A DNA stretch of 64,000 bases from the NCBI RefSeq assembly GCF_020524345.1, contig NZ_JAIVLH010000003.1, positions 124,001 through 188,000 of the forward strand, written 5' to 3'. This DNA is from Metabacillus niabensis (GTDB taxonomy: Bacteria > Bacillota > Bacilli > Bacillales > Bacillaceae). Shown here one piece after another: positions 24,781 to 34,246 of the stretch (its first letter is position 1; each line of letters opens with the position of its first letter). Both the position numbers and the translations under genes were made by a program. The notes below the pieces were generated by a model. It was given only the letters and a program-made list of their open reading frames with translations, did no database searches and had not been told where the DNA came from.

Positions 24781-25545
24781 AATGTTAGTATGGGAGTCTT
24801 CTAATTTTACCTTTTCCCGATATTCACCTGGTGTTAATCCAATATCTTTTTTAAAGGTTCTCCTGAAATGCTTCTCATCCCAAAAACCGACCTCTTTTGC
24901 GACATCTTTATTAGTTAATTCTGTTTTCTTCAACAACCTGCAGGCATGCTTCATTCTTACATTTCTTAAATATTGAACAAAGCCGGCACCTGTTTCCAAT
25001 TTAAACAGACGGCTTAAATAAGAAGAATTAAAACCTGCCTGGTCTGCCAGTACAGAGAGAGATAAATCTTCCATATATGAATGTTCAATAATGGATAGTA
25101 CTGATTTAACTAACTCTACACCACCATTAACCTCTGCAATATCCACCTTATCTTCTTTATTGTCTTTTGGATTTAATTGTTCTTTTAAATTTGTTAAAAC
25201 ATCATAAATTTCATCATTATTAATTGGTTTGAGTAAATAATCAACCGCACCGTAACGCATAGCTGTCCTTGCATATTCAAAATCGTTATGTGCCGAAATA
25301 ACAATAACAGGCTGGGGTAAACTTCTTGATTTCATTTCTTCCATTAATTCCAAGCCACTCATAATTGGCATATGAATATCAGTTACGACAACATCAATCT
25401 GTTTATTATTTTCCAGCTTTGTTAAAGCTTGTCTTCCATCACGTGATGTATCAATGACAGTAAACCCACAATCCAGCTTATTAATAACCTTTTTGAAACC
25501 TTCGCACATCCATACTTCGTCATCTACCACTAATACGTTGTACAT
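24778..25545 (-). CDS. YesN-type response regulator with AraC output domain
   Basis: 255 aa. Receiver domain 1-120 (DDE at 8-10, phosphoacceptor D56 in VVVTDIHMP, Lys in YLLKPI) and a C-terminal AraC/XylS double HTH at about 150-250 (LSVLADQAGFNSSYLSRLFKLETGAGFVQYL, then DVAKEVGFWDEKHFRRTFKKDIGLTPGEYR). It is short because it lacks the middle domain often present in YesN proteins. It follows its kinase after 137 bp; RBS GAGGGG. AraC-type regulators of this class bind tandem direct repeats about 21 bp apart next to -35, as seen in the six-copy module of this locus, so it is the best candidate for that activator. Confidence 0.92.
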   Translation of the reverse strand: MYNVLVVDDEVWMCEGFKKVINKLDCGFTVIDTSRDGRQALTKLENNKQIDVVVTDIHMPIMSGLELMEEMKSRSLPQPVIVISAHNDFEYARTAMRYGAVDYLLKPINNDEIYDVLTNLKEQLNPKDNKEDKVDIAEVNGGVELVKSVLSIIEHSYMEDLSLSVLADQAGFNSSYLSRLFKLETGAGFVQYLRNVRMKHACRLLKKTELTNKDVAKEVGFWDEKHFRRTFKKDIGLTPGEYREKVKLEDSHTNI

Positions 25546-25682
25546 TCGTTCAACCCCTCGCTTCTGATGATTTATTACAAAGAAGAATCGTTCAACTGAA
25601 GGCTTACTCCGCTCCTAAGTCCATAGGTGTGTTTCTTGCGTCCCTTTTATCTGTCCCCCTTCAATTCTTTCAATGAAGAAAA

Positions 25683-27512
25683 CTAGCTGTCTACAGAATC
25701 ACCATGAAGAGGAATCGTTATTTCGATAACTGTACCTGCTTTTTCATTACTCTTTATATTGAGCTTTCCTTTTTTACCATAATTATGATAAAGCCGTTGT
25801 TGAACATTATTTAAACCAATATGATTTGATTGTAACTTTTCCTTATTTATTATACCTTTACGTAAACTACTAGTTAAATAGTTTCTAATTTGAATAAGTT
25901 TGTCCTTTAGTATGCCAACTCCGTCATCTTTTACTTGTAAGATTAATAGATCCTCTTTTGATTCAGCTGAAATCCAAATGTTTCCTTTCTCTCCTTTTGG
26001 AAGGAGACCATGCTCTATCGCATTTTCTACTAATGGCTGCAATATCAACTTTAAGACAGGAATTTCTTTAAGATACTGAGGAATGTCTATATGACAATCT
26101 ATAGAATCTGGAAAACGGATACTAATAATATTTAAATAAGCTCTGACATGGTCCAATTCTTCGTCAATCAGCTTATATTTTTCTCCATCAATACTGTACT
26201 TGAACATAATGGACAGAGATTCACTCATTTCATAGACTTCCTTCACCTCATAAACTTCACCGACGCATTTCATTGTATTTAATGTGTTATATAAAAAATG
26301 CGGATTAATTTGCATCTGTAATGCATGAAGCTCTGATTCACGATTGAGTAATTGCAGTTTAGTTTCTCTAAGCCCTGCCAAATAAACTTCCTCTTTTAAA
26401 TGTTCCAGTTTTTTTAACATATGGTTAAAGTGTCTACTAAGATCGCCCAGCTCGTCGCCGCGATCCATTGGTACTTGAAATGTAAAATCACCTTGTTCTA
26501 CACGTTCCATTGATTCCTGCAAACGAAATAATGGACGCGTGATAACCTGACTTAAATATTTTGAAAAAATTAAAATAAATATAATACCAATTATACAAAA
26601 AGCAACGATGCCATAACTAATCGTTTTAATCTTAGCTGACACCTCATGAAATGGAACAACCCCTACGATTTTCCATCCTGTTTCCTTTGATGTCGAGAAA
26701 CTTACCAATGTTAACACATCATTAATTGTCATTAGTGAGTAGCCACTATCTTCTTTATACATTGAAAGAGAAGATAGTTTACTAATAATCTCTTCATTTT
26801 CCTTTTCGACAGACGTTACAGGCTTTCTATCATTTGTAAGCATGAATACAAAACCTGTATCCCCTAATTTAATTGAATCAGTCATTTCGGATAAATATTG
26901 GGGGTCAAAGTTTAATAATAATGTCCCTTGTTCTCTATATTGACTAAAATAGTTTAATCTTCCCATGTATGTAAAAGAAGATTTTCCTCTTGCAAAAGCA
27001 TGTTGCTTAACAGGTAGCAAATGAAATCCTTCCTCTTTTATTCTATCAACATACCAAGGGTCACCTAAAAAATCATAGTCAAATACAGAACTAGATTTAC
27101 TAGAATGGATTACTTTTCCGTAATCATTGATGACATAAACAGAATCCAGGCGGGCGCGATGGTGTGTAATGTTGTCCAGGAATTGACGTAATCTTTGAGA
27201 ATTTTCAATAGTTGATTGTTCATATGGGTCATCCGTATCCAGAAAATTCTGAACACTATCATTAAAATGGATCGTAGAGGTAAGGTGGTTCATCTCTTCA
27301 AGAAAAGAGCTTAATCGTTGATCAACCTGTTTGGTTGTCCCGACCATGTATGCTCCAAGTTCATCCTTTAATATTTCAGTCGAAATAAAATAAAAGAATG
27401 CCGCTAAGGTTAAAAGCGGCACAAAGCTAACAAAGTAAAAAATAATCAATAATTTAGGTTGTAGTTTAAACTTCCCACCCCAGCGATCTAATTTGTCTAA
27501 TAATGTTTTCAA
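25683..27512 (-). CDS. YesM-type sensor histidine kinase
   Basis: 609 aa. Membrane segment at about 21-43, a large extracellular sensor (44-298, dCache-like), second membrane segment at about 300-320, HAMP 320-375, His_kinase domain with LQMQINPHFLYNTLN (H405), and an HATPase domain with LILQPLVENAIEHGL and DDGVGI. The gene begins at TTG (27510-27512) with AAGGAGAGC five bases before it. It directly follows the two ABC permeases, so sensing and transport of the same glycan are probably linked. Kinases of this group commonly sense oligosaccharides, sometimes through the transporter. Partner is the regulator at 24778. Confidence 0.92.
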   Translation of the reverse strand: MKTLLDKLDRWGGKFKLQPKLLIIFYFVSFVPLLTLAAFFYFISTEILKDELGAYMVGTTKQVDQRLSSFLEEMNHLTSTIHFNDSVQNFLDTDDPYEQSTIENSQRLRQFLDNITHHRARLDSVYVINDYGKVIHSSKSSSVFDYDFLGDPWYVDRIKEEGFHLLPVKQHAFARGKSSFTYMGRLNYFSQYREQGTLLLNFDPQYLSEMTDSIKLGDTGFVFMLTNDRKPVTSVEKENEEIISKLSSLSMYKEDSGYSLMTINDVLTLVSFSTSKETGWKIVGVVPFHEVSAKIKTISYGIVAFCIIGIIFILIFSKYLSQVITRPLFRLQESMERVEQGDFTFQVPMDRGDELGDLSRHFNHMLKKLEHLKEEVYLAGLRETKLQLLNRESELHALQMQINPHFLYNTLNTMKCVGEVYEVKEVYEMSESLSIMFKYSIDGEKYKLIDEELDHVRAYLNIISIRFPDSIDCHIDIPQYLKEIPVLKLILQPLVENAIEHGLLPKGEKGNIWISAESKEDLLILQVKDDGVGILKDKLIQIRNYLTSSLRKGIINKEKLQSNHIGLNNVQQRLYHNYGKKGKLNIKSNEKAGTVIEITIPLHGDSVDS

Positions 27513-27524
27513 AGTAAGCTCTCC

Positions 27525-28364
27525 TTACCCTTTTACTGCTCCTGCTATTCCTTCTACAAAGTAACGTTGGAACAGGATAAATACAATGATAACAGGAATT
27601 AGAGAAATACTTGCAGCCGCTGCAGCACCTGTCCAGTCAATCGAATTTTCTCCAACAAACTGATACATACCTACACCAAGGGTTCTTAATTCCGGCTTGT
27701 TTAAAGTAAATACTAACGGAATTAAGAAGGAATTCCAAGCCCACATAAATTGTAAAATTCCTGTTGTTGCAACAATTGGTTTTGATAATGGCAGCATTAC
27801 CTTTACAAAAGTACGAAAGAAGCCGGCTCCGTCAATTTCTGCTGCCTCCTCTAATTCTTTAGGAATACCTCGGAAATGAGCAGTAAAAAGGAGAATGAAT
27901 AGAATATGTGCCCCACCTGACTCAGCTAAAATAACACCAGCTAGTGTGTTATTTAATCCTAGTGAGTTGACCAATGTATACATTGGGATGATCGTGTAGC
28001 CCTTCGGTAGAAACATAGTTGCTGCAATGGCAATGAGCATAAACTTTCTTCCCGGGAATTCATAACGACCTAAAGCATATCCAGTCATCGCACAAAGTAC
28101 AATAACAATGATCACTACAGATACAGTAATAATAACCGTATTAATAAAATAGGTAGAAAAATTTGCTGTTGTCCATGCACGAATATAATTTTCAAATTGG
28201 AACTTTTCAGGTAATAGCGACAATCCTCCTGAAATATATTCTGAGTTTGTCTTAAATGAAGCGGTTACCATCCAAATAAATGGATAAATCCATATTACCC
28301 CAAATCCAAGTAATAATAAATGAACAAATGGTATCCCTATCTTTCTTTTTATGTTTTTGTCCAT
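27525..28364 (-). CDS. Carbohydrate ABC permease (MalG/LplC type)
   Basis: 279 aa, six predicted membrane helices, and the binding-protein-dependent EAA loop ELEEAAEIDGAGFFRTFVKVMLPLSKP at about 180-205. It pairs with the permease at 28396 (31-bp gap) as a type-I sugar importer of the CUT1 class. No ATPase gene lies in the window, so a multitask MsmX-type ATPase encoded elsewhere is likely, as is common in Bacillus. It is expected to import sulfated oligosaccharides delivered by the two lipoproteins. RBS AAGAGGTG. Confidence 0.92.
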   Translation of the reverse strand: MDKNIKRKIGIPFVHLLLLGFGVIWIYPFIWMVTASFKTNSEYISGGLSLLPEKFQFENYIRAWTTANFSTYFINTVIITVSVVIIVIVLCAMTGYALGRYEFPGRKFMLIAIAATMFLPKGYTIIPMYTLVNSLGLNNTLAGVILAESGGAHILFILLFTAHFRGIPKELEEAAEIDGAGFFRTFVKVMLPLSKPIVATTGILQFMWAWNSFLIPLVFTLNKPELRTLGVGMYQFVGENSIDWTGAAAAASISLIPVIIVFILFQRYFVEGIAGAVKG

Positions 28365-28395
28365 GGTTAATTCACCTCTTTTTAAATTAAGATCC

Positions 28396-29358
28396 TTATT
28401 TTACTGTCTTTTTCCCGCCAGTCGCTTTAGCAAAATAACCAAGTACTAGTGAGACGATTAAAATAGCAATTCCATATACAACACCAGCTGAAGAAGCAAA
28501 CCCTATTCTAGCTTCACCTTCACCGGAGAATGCATAACGATAGATGTATACATCAACCATGTCAGTTGAAAATGAAGGACCTCCGCCTGTCATTGATTCT
28601 ACTAAATCAAATACATGCAGGGCATTTACAGCCGACAAGAGGATGATAACGCTTCCAACAGGAATTAATAAAGGAAGTGTAATATAGCGGAATGCTTGAA
28701 AATTTGTAGCACCGTCTACTTTTGCTGCCTCATAAATATCCTTTGGCAAAGCCTGAATCCCCGCTAACCAATAAATGACTTTGATACCAAAGTTTTTCCA
28801 AATCCCGACGATAATAATAATCAATAATGCTGTATCCATACTTCCTAACCAGTCAATGGGTTGACTAATAAGTCCTATTGCAATTAACACTTCATTAACT
28901 AAGCCCTTGTATGAACCAAAGATAAATTTCATAATCGTTCCGACAATCGCAGTAGTTGTTACAACAGGCAGAAAATATAATGTACGATAAAAAGCTGACC
29001 CTTTTAACCACTTGGCACTAAATAACAGAGCAGCAAGCAATGCCAGTGGAACCTGAACTAATACAAGGGCACCCATAAAGATAAAACTGTTTTTGAACGC
29101 ATTCCAGAATAGCGGATCTACTAACGTTTCTACAAAATTTTCAAAACCGATAAAATCATCCATCGGTCCAATTCCACTCCACTCATAAAAGGCATAAACA
29201 TAACTCATGATAATCGGATAGAGTGTGAATCCTAAATATAAAATTGCTTGAGGTAAAACAAATAAATAACACCATAGCATTTTCTTTCTTCTTAACTTAG
29301 AAACTTTCTCTTTCCCTATACTGATTGGTTTCGATTGATTAATAGGGACACCTTTCAT
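28396..29358 (-). CDS. Carbohydrate ABC permease (MalF/LplB type)
   Basis: About 320 aa with six membrane helices after a basic N-terminus (KLRRKKMLWCYLFVLPQAILY). EAA motif ALPKDIYEAAKVDGATNFQAFRYITLPLL near residues 203-230. It forms a heterodimer with the 279-aa permease. The start at 29358 has GGGAGG seven bases upstream; the ATGs at 29376 and 29373 precede that RBS. It is the first gene of the permease-permease-kinase-regulator operon, under copy (b) of the shared module. Confidence 0.92.
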   Translation of the reverse strand: MKGVPINQSKPISIGKEKVSKLRRKKMLWCYLFVLPQAILYLGFTLYPIIMSYVYAFYEWSGIGPMDDFIGFENFVETLVDPLFWNAFKNSFIFMGALVLVQVPLALLAALLFSAKWLKGSAFYRTLYFLPVVTTTAIVGTIMKFIFGSYKGLVNEVLIAIGLISQPIDWLGSMDTALLIIIIVGIWKNFGIKVIYWLAGIQALPKDIYEAAKVDGATNFQAFRYITLPLLIPVGSVIILLSAVNALHVFDLVESMTGGGPSFSTDMVDVYIYRYAFSGEGEARIGFASSAGVVYGIAILIVSLVLGYFAKATGGKKTVK

Positions 29359-29392
29359 TTCATTTCCTCCCATCATTATTTACTATACGTTA

Positions 29393-29457
29393 ATTGTAAT
29401 CGCTATCATAAAATCGTAAAATGTGCTATTTTTTACTTTATGAGGGCTTTTTTTTGT
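29393..29457 (-). promoter_or_regulatory. Shared regulatory module, copy (b), of the permease/two-component operon
   Basis: Distal ACAAAAAA 29450-29457, proximal GTAAAAAA 29429-29436 (21 bp), -10 TACAAT 29393-29398, cre-like TGATAGCGATTACA 29395-29408. Proximal element to -10 is 38 bp. Confidence 0.75.
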
Positions 29458-29566
29458 GGTGTCAACAATATGAAAATATGAACTCTTAATCTTTCAAATC
29501 TTATATTTAAAGCCGATTTTAGTTGGGTTATAACAACAAACTATTAGAAAAGAGCCTAATAAAAGG

Positions 29567-29610
29567 ATAACCGATTATAGCAGCCAACTTACTGTGATAT
29601 AATCGGTTAT
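29567..29610 (-). terminator. Hairpin after binding-protein gene 1
   Basis: ATAACCGATTATA (29567-29579) and TATAATCGGTTAT (29598-29610) form a perfect 13-bp stem with an 18-nt loop. The following sequence on the minus strand is CCTTTTATT, so the T run is short. Confidence 0.7.
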
Positions 29611-29626
29611 TATTTATGTTATTAAT

Positions 29627-31138
29627 TTATTTAAGTTCTTCGTAGTTATCTTTTGTATAGTCCGCTTTAGGATCCCAATTAGGGAAAATATAATCTTCTA
29701 AACTTACATTTCCACCTTTTCCTTTAACCTTTTCAATCCCTTCTTGTAGATTTTTATTTAATAGGATATTTGCTTCTTTTAGTTTGTCTTCAACATTTCC
29801 CGTTTCATTCATTAACATAACAAATATTTCACTTATAGAAGGTTTCATTTTCGATTGTTCCATTCCACCTATTTCATTAGAAACAGCAATCTCTTCAGGA
29901 TTTCTCACAAACGGGTCTGGTATGGCTTTTATTGTATCATTATGTGTTTGTACAAAATTTTCAAATTCCGGGAATGGATATAAACTCTCATCTTCATTAA
30001 CTTCAGGCATTGGTGAAAGTCCTTTTGCACCTTGTACCCATTTTTCACTAAAGTTCTTAGAACCAATCCCTTCCTCAATAAATGTTGCTACTGCTTCCGC
30101 ATGTTTTGTATCTTTAGATACAACGATTCCACGTTCAGGCAGTGCTGAATTATATCCGTATGTCGGAGTACTGCCATCTTTAGTTGGAACATGTGTTACA
30201 CTATAATTTACGTCCGCATTATTATCTTTAATATTCCCCATTGCCCATCTACCGTCTATCAAGAAAGCTGCTTTCCCTTCTGCAAATAACATTTGTGCTT
30301 CAGGTACCTTTAACATCATAGACGACGGAAGGATGCTTCCATCTTTCTTTATATCTAATAAAAAGTTAACGCTTTCAACCCAATTTTCACCATTAAACTC
30401 ATACTTTCCTGTTTTAAAATTAAAACCATCCATAGTGTGCTCTGGATTACTTCCTATAGCAAATCCGGCAATTAAATTTTGCACAAAAACTGCCGGTCCT
30501 CCACCTGCAAACGCTAAACCGAAGATATCACCTTTCCCTTGTTCTGTAACGACTTTAGCCATGTCACGTAATTCATCCCACGTAGTTGGCGGCTGATTCG
30601 GGTCTAGACCTGCATTTTTTAATACATCCTTGTTATAGTAAAGCATATAGCTCAACGAAGGTCCGTCAAATGACCAAGAATAAATCTCTCCATCAAATAC
30701 ATTTACACCTTCTTGGAATGAATCGTCGTAAAAACGTTCTGACCATTCTTCAGAAACTAACCCTGATATAGGTTGAATTAATTCATCTTTAACCATACTA
30801 CTTACTGTAGTTCCTAAAGGCATCTGGAAAATATCTGGTGTATCTCCAGAAGAAAACGCTGCTTGCATAGATGGATTATGTTCTTCCCAAGGAGCATACT
30901 TTGCATCCACACGTATCTTCCCTTTATATTTTTCATTAAACTCTTTTATAACCTGCATACCACCACTATCTTCACCCCTAAATTCTCCTGCAGCTGTCCA
31001 AAACTTAATCACGACTTCTCCATTTTCAGTAGTGTCGTTTTGTGTTTTTTGTCCTCCGGCACATCCTACAACGGTTATTAATACTAATAGGATGAAGATG
31101 GAAATTTTCGAAAACGATTTTAACCTTTTAACACTCAT
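29627..31138 (-). CDS. Extracellular sugar-binding lipoprotein 1 (CUT1 type)
   Basis: 503 aa. Lipoprotein signal with ILLVLITVVGCAGG (lipid Cys C26), then a type-I solute-binding fold: FWTAAGEFRGEDSGGMQVIKEFNEKYKG, YSWSFDGPSLSYMLYYNKDVL, GKAAFLIDGRWAMGNI. It delivers an oligosaccharide to the permease pair. It is a clear paralogue of the lipoprotein at 34247, with colinear motifs along the whole length. It is transcribed alone, from copy (c) of the module. RBS AAAGGGGG. The ligand is inferred to be a sulfated oligosaccharide from the surrounding sulfatases. Confidence 0.92.
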   Translation of the reverse strand: MSVKRLKSFSKISIFILLVLITVVGCAGGQKTQNDTTENGEVVIKFWTAAGEFRGEDSGGMQVIKEFNEKYKGKIRVDAKYAPWEEHNPSMQAAFSSGDTPDIFQMPLGTTVSSMVKDELIQPISGLVSEEWSERFYDDSFQEGVNVFDGEIYSWSFDGPSLSYMLYYNKDVLKNAGLDPNQPPTTWDELRDMAKVVTEQGKGDIFGLAFAGGGPAVFVQNLIAGFAIGSNPEHTMDGFNFKTGKYEFNGENWVESVNFLLDIKKDGSILPSSMMLKVPEAQMLFAEGKAAFLIDGRWAMGNIKDNNADVNYSVTHVPTKDGSTPTYGYNSALPERGIVVSKDTKHAEAVATFIEEGIGSKNFSEKWVQGAKGLSPMPEVNEDESLYPFPEFENFVQTHNDTIKAIPDPFVRNPEEIAVSNEIGGMEQSKMKPSISEIFVMLMNETGNVEDKLKEANILLNKNLQEGIEKVKGKGGNVSLEDYIFPNWDPKADYTKDNYEELK

Positions 31139-31180
31139 TGCATTTCCCCCTTTTTATTTTTGAATAGTTTGAATAATTTC

Positions 31181-31245
31181 ATTGTAAACGCTTTCTACAC
31201 TTGTAGTTAGGGGATCTTTTTTACTTTACCGGGACTATTTTTTAC
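31181..31245 (-). promoter_or_regulatory. Shared regulatory module, copy (c), of binding-protein gene 1
   Basis: Distal GTAAAAAA 31238-31245, proximal GTAAAAAA 31217-31224 (21 bp), -10 TACAAT 31181-31186, cre-like AGAAAGCGTTTACA 31183-31196. Proximal element to -10 is 38 bp. The 21-bp units agree in their first ten bases. Confidence 0.8.
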
Positions 31246-31315
31246 TTCATCAAAAAAGTCCTAAATAAAGAAGTGCGGAATCCTATGAAGGTAAATTGAT
31301 AGAATGATAAAAAGC

Positions 31316-31350
31316 CTGTCTCCTTAAAAGAAAACAAGCTTCTTACTAGA
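31316..31350 (-). terminator. Probable terminator after the CVPAR sulfatase
   Basis: On the minus strand AAGCTTGTTTTC pairs imperfectly with GGAGACAGGCTT and runs into TTTT. Confidence 0.5.
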
Positions 31351-31373
31351 TAATATTATAGACTAAACATAGT

Positions 31374-32735
31374 TTAAAGAAAACGCTGCCTAATCCGCAA
31401 TGCAAATTTACGAACCAGTTCGGGCTGAACTTCTCCTAGATTTTTTAATTCAAGTGGATCCTCTTTCAAATCATATAATTCAGAAATATCATTGTAATTT
31501 TCTATATATTTGTACCTATTTGTTCGGAGTACTCTAAAATTACGTTCTGCACTTACTATATCGCTTCTATGATTCAAGCTCTCCTTCCTGAGAATTGAGC
31601 CAAAAGATTTTGCGTCAATATTCTCTTGAGCCGGGAGTCCTGCCAATTCACACACAGTTGGATTCAGATCAATGAGTTCGATCAGTGCGTCAGACACTTC
31701 CCCTTCCGGAATGTCAGGACCCGAAATAATTAATGGAACATGTAACGCAGGCTCATAGCCAACGCTTTTTTGATATAATCCATGATCACCCAGCATCTCC
31801 CCATGATCACTTGTAAAAATAATGTACGTGTTATCTACCATATTTCGTCGTTCTAAAGCGTCCAAAATCATACCTATTTGATCATCAATAACCTCAATCG
31901 CAGCACAATATTGTCGTCTTGTACTTGCAATTATTTCAGGGTCATCCGTAATTTGTCGATTTTTTACCCATTCTGGCTTTCCTTGCATTGAATCTTTTAC
32001 TGCAGATGGTACATCCTTTTCTCGATATTTCTCTGCATACTCTGTTGGAGGATCAAATGGATCATGTGGCCCAACAAAACTCACAAAGTTAAACCATGGA
32101 TAATCATCTGGAACCTTTTCAATCCATTCTGCAGTTCTTCTACCAATATAAATATCTGCAAAATGCTCAGTTGGAAGTACAGAATCATGATGATTAAGAA
32201 CAGATTGTTGATGGCCAATTTTAAATCGAGACATATAATCCTTATTAAACGGTTCAAGCAACCCATGCTCTTGCAGGTAATAGCTATATGGACCTTGAGG
32301 AGTAAGTGACCTGGCAGCGTGCATTTTCCCTTCACATTCTTCTGGATGTGTAAAACCCCATTTGAAGGCATCTGCTCGATCGCCGTTTTTGCCGTTATAG
32401 GGATCAGGCTTATTCAAATCAAGTTTACCAACACAGCCAACCCGATAACCATGATCACGGAAACGTTGATAAAAAGTTGGGATATTAGAAGGTAAACTGC
32501 ACCAATTGTCAACTGCACCAATACGTGAAGGTTGAAGACCGGAAGCCAACCCAATACGTGCTGGAACACATATTGGTGAATTTGTAAAACAATTCGTAAA
32601 TCTAACACCTCTTGAAGCCAGTCTATCAATATTTGGGGTATTAACAGAATCTAAACCCGCACATCCAAGATAGTCAAACCTATGTTGATCGTCCATAATA
32701 AAAAGAATATTTGGCCTATCAGATTTCCTGCTCAT
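31374..32735 (-). CDS. Type-I sulfatase, CVPAR signature
   Basis: About 453 aa. RPNILFIMDDQHRFDYLGCAG holds the paired metal Asp residues, SPICVPARIGLASG the C-x-P-x-R core (C56), with GKLDLNKPDPY, FVSFVGPHDPFDPP and IIFTSDHGEMLGDHGLYQKS further on. The pattern is that of the common choline-sulfatase/arylsulfatase-like group. No signal peptide. Start at ATG 32735 with GAGGAG upstream; a GTG five codons earlier overlaps the RBS. It lies 137 bp after the CAPSR sulfatase (32873) across a terminator-like hairpin, so it may be expressed by read-through from copy (d). Confidence 0.9.
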   Translation of the reverse strand: MSRKSDRPNILFIMDDQHRFDYLGCAGLDSVNTPNIDRLASRGVRFTNCFTNSPICVPARIGLASGLQPSRIGAVDNWCSLPSNIPTFYQRFRDHGYRVGCVGKLDLNKPDPYNGKNGDRADAFKWGFTHPEECEGKMHAARSLTPQGPYSYYLQEHGLLEPFNKDYMSRFKIGHQQSVLNHHDSVLPTEHFADIYIGRRTAEWIEKVPDDYPWFNFVSFVGPHDPFDPPTEYAEKYREKDVPSAVKDSMQGKPEWVKNRQITDDPEIIASTRRQYCAAIEVIDDQIGMILDALERRNMVDNTYIIFTSDHGEMLGDHGLYQKSVGYEPALHVPLIISGPDIPEGEVSDALIELIDLNPTVCELAGLPAQENIDAKSFGSILRKESLNHRSDIVSAERNFRVLRTNRYKYIENYNDISELYDLKEDPLELKNLGEVQPELVRKFALRIRQRFL

Positions 32736-32782
32736 AGTAACACTCCTCACTGTTATTAGGTTATCAATTACTTAGTTGTAGC

Positions 32783-32820
32783 AAAAAATACCTGTCTATT
32801 TAGAGAAACAGGTATTTTTT
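32783..32820 (-). terminator. Hairpin between two sulfatase genes (terminator or attenuator)
   Basis: AAAAAATACCTGT (32783-32795) and ACAGGTATTTTTT (32808-32820) form a perfect stem ending in a T run on both strands. No clear promoter follows before the next gene. Confidence 0.8.
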
Positions 32821-32872
32821 GGGGAATATAATCAGTTACAGTCTAAGAAGAAAGTTAGTATACAAAATAAGT

Positions 32873-34198
32873 CTATATTTTTGCTTTTCCCCAAGTAGAC
32901 TCCGGATCTACTATAGGTTCTTTTGATAATGCACCTGTTTTAGCCCACCAATCGTCTACTTTGTCCTTTAATTTCTGTTTGATAGATTTATATTGAGTGT
33001 CATTGCAAATATTTTTTAATTCGTCAGGATCATTTTGTAAATCGTACATCTCTTCTATATTGTCTTCATAATAATAAACATATTTGTAGTTCTCTGTTTG
33101 AATCCCCCGTAAAGGATGCTGACCCCAATATGCTTTGTAGTGTTCAATAAAAACATGAGCTTCAGGATTTTCAGTTTCTTCATCCAATAATGGTAATAAT
33201 GATGGATAAAAAGATTCCGGTAAAGGGACTCCGGCTGCATCTAGCATTGTCCCGGACAGACTGGCACTAGAAGTAAGATCCCCAATTACCTTTCTTTTCG
33301 AAGAAATCCATGGTAAATACATGATTAAAGGAACATGATAGAGCTCTTTATAAGGTAATACTCCTTTTAACCTCAGTCGATGAGCCCCTTGCATATCACC
33401 GTGATCTGATGTAAAAAGAATCATTGTATGATCTAATAGCATTTTTTCCTCTAGCTTTTCTAAAATCTTCCCCAGGTTACGATCCATTAATGAAACTAAT
33501 TTTCGATACTTTCTGGCATCTTCTCTAATCAATTCTTCTGTTAATTTTGACTCTCCTGATTGCGCTCTAATTTGCTGATGAGCAGGTTTGGTTGATAAAT
33601 CATCTTTATAGTAACTGTTAGGCACAGGCATATCACTTTTCTTAAACCTATCATCGAATGCGCTTACATCTTCAAACGGTCCTGTTTCAGGCTGATTTGG
33701 ATGCGGCATATACCAAGAAACATGCATAAAGAACGGATCTTTTCCACTATACTCATCTAAATAATTGATCGTCTGAGCAGTTGTATGTGCATCTTTATTG
33801 CTAAAATATTGATGAGATTCATTTGCGCCACTCAAATCAACACCATCTGTACGGTAATCAGTAACTTTAAAACCATAGTCAGATGGTCGACCTCCAAGGT
33901 GCCACTTTCCAAAATAGACAGTCTCATACCCTGCATCATTGAAAGAATAAGCAATATTCTCATCCTGAGGATCGAGCATATGCCCGATAATATTTACGCC
34001 AACTTGATGCGGATATCTTCCTGTCATCCAAGTAGCTCTAGAAGGTGCACATTGAGCTGATGTCACAATATGTTTAGTAAATGTAACACCCATTTCTGAT
34101 AGTTTATCTAGGTTTGGAGTATAATAGGTACCACTATTACCTATAGCGTCAAATTGTTGTTGATCTGTCGTAATAAATAGTATGTTTTTAGGCTTCAT
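32873..34198 (-). CDS. Type-I sulfatase, CAPSR signature (partner of binding protein 2)
   Basis: 441 aa. NILFITTDQQQFDAIGNSG, SAQCAPSRATWMTGRYPHQVG (C50), YFGKWHLGG, HVSWYMPHPNQPE, and ILFTSDHGDMQGAHRLRLKG with the catalytic-site His/Lys pattern. CAPSR is the canonical formylglycine signature. No signal peptide. It follows binding-protein gene 2 after 48 bp in the same operon, with RBS TAGGAG. Closer to arylsulfatase-A-like members than the 521-aa copy, judged from motif spacing only. Confidence 0.9.
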   Translation of the reverse strand: MKPKNILFITTDQQQFDAIGNSGTYYTPNLDKLSEMGVTFTKHIVTSAQCAPSRATWMTGRYPHQVGVNIIGHMLDPQDENIAYSFNDAGYETVYFGKWHLGGRPSDYGFKVTDYRTDGVDLSGANESHQYFSNKDAHTTAQTINYLDEYSGKDPFFMHVSWYMPHPNQPETGPFEDVSAFDDRFKKSDMPVPNSYYKDDLSTKPAHQQIRAQSGESKLTEELIREDARKYRKLVSLMDRNLGKILEKLEEKMLLDHTMILFTSDHGDMQGAHRLRLKGVLPYKELYHVPLIMYLPWISSKRKVIGDLTSSASLSGTMLDAAGVPLPESFYPSLLPLLDEETENPEAHVFIEHYKAYWGQHPLRGIQTENYKYVYYYEDNIEEMYDLQNDPDELKNICNDTQYKSIKQKLKDKVDDWWAKTGALSKEPIVDPESTWGKAKI

Positions 34199-34246
34199 TT
34201 TATCTCTCCTAAAATTGAAGTAAATGAATTCAATAAAACTTATAAA

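Noticed and set aside
29567-29610. Inverted repeat as an IS end
   Set aside because: No transposase, target duplication or second end is present; position after a stop codon suggests a terminator.
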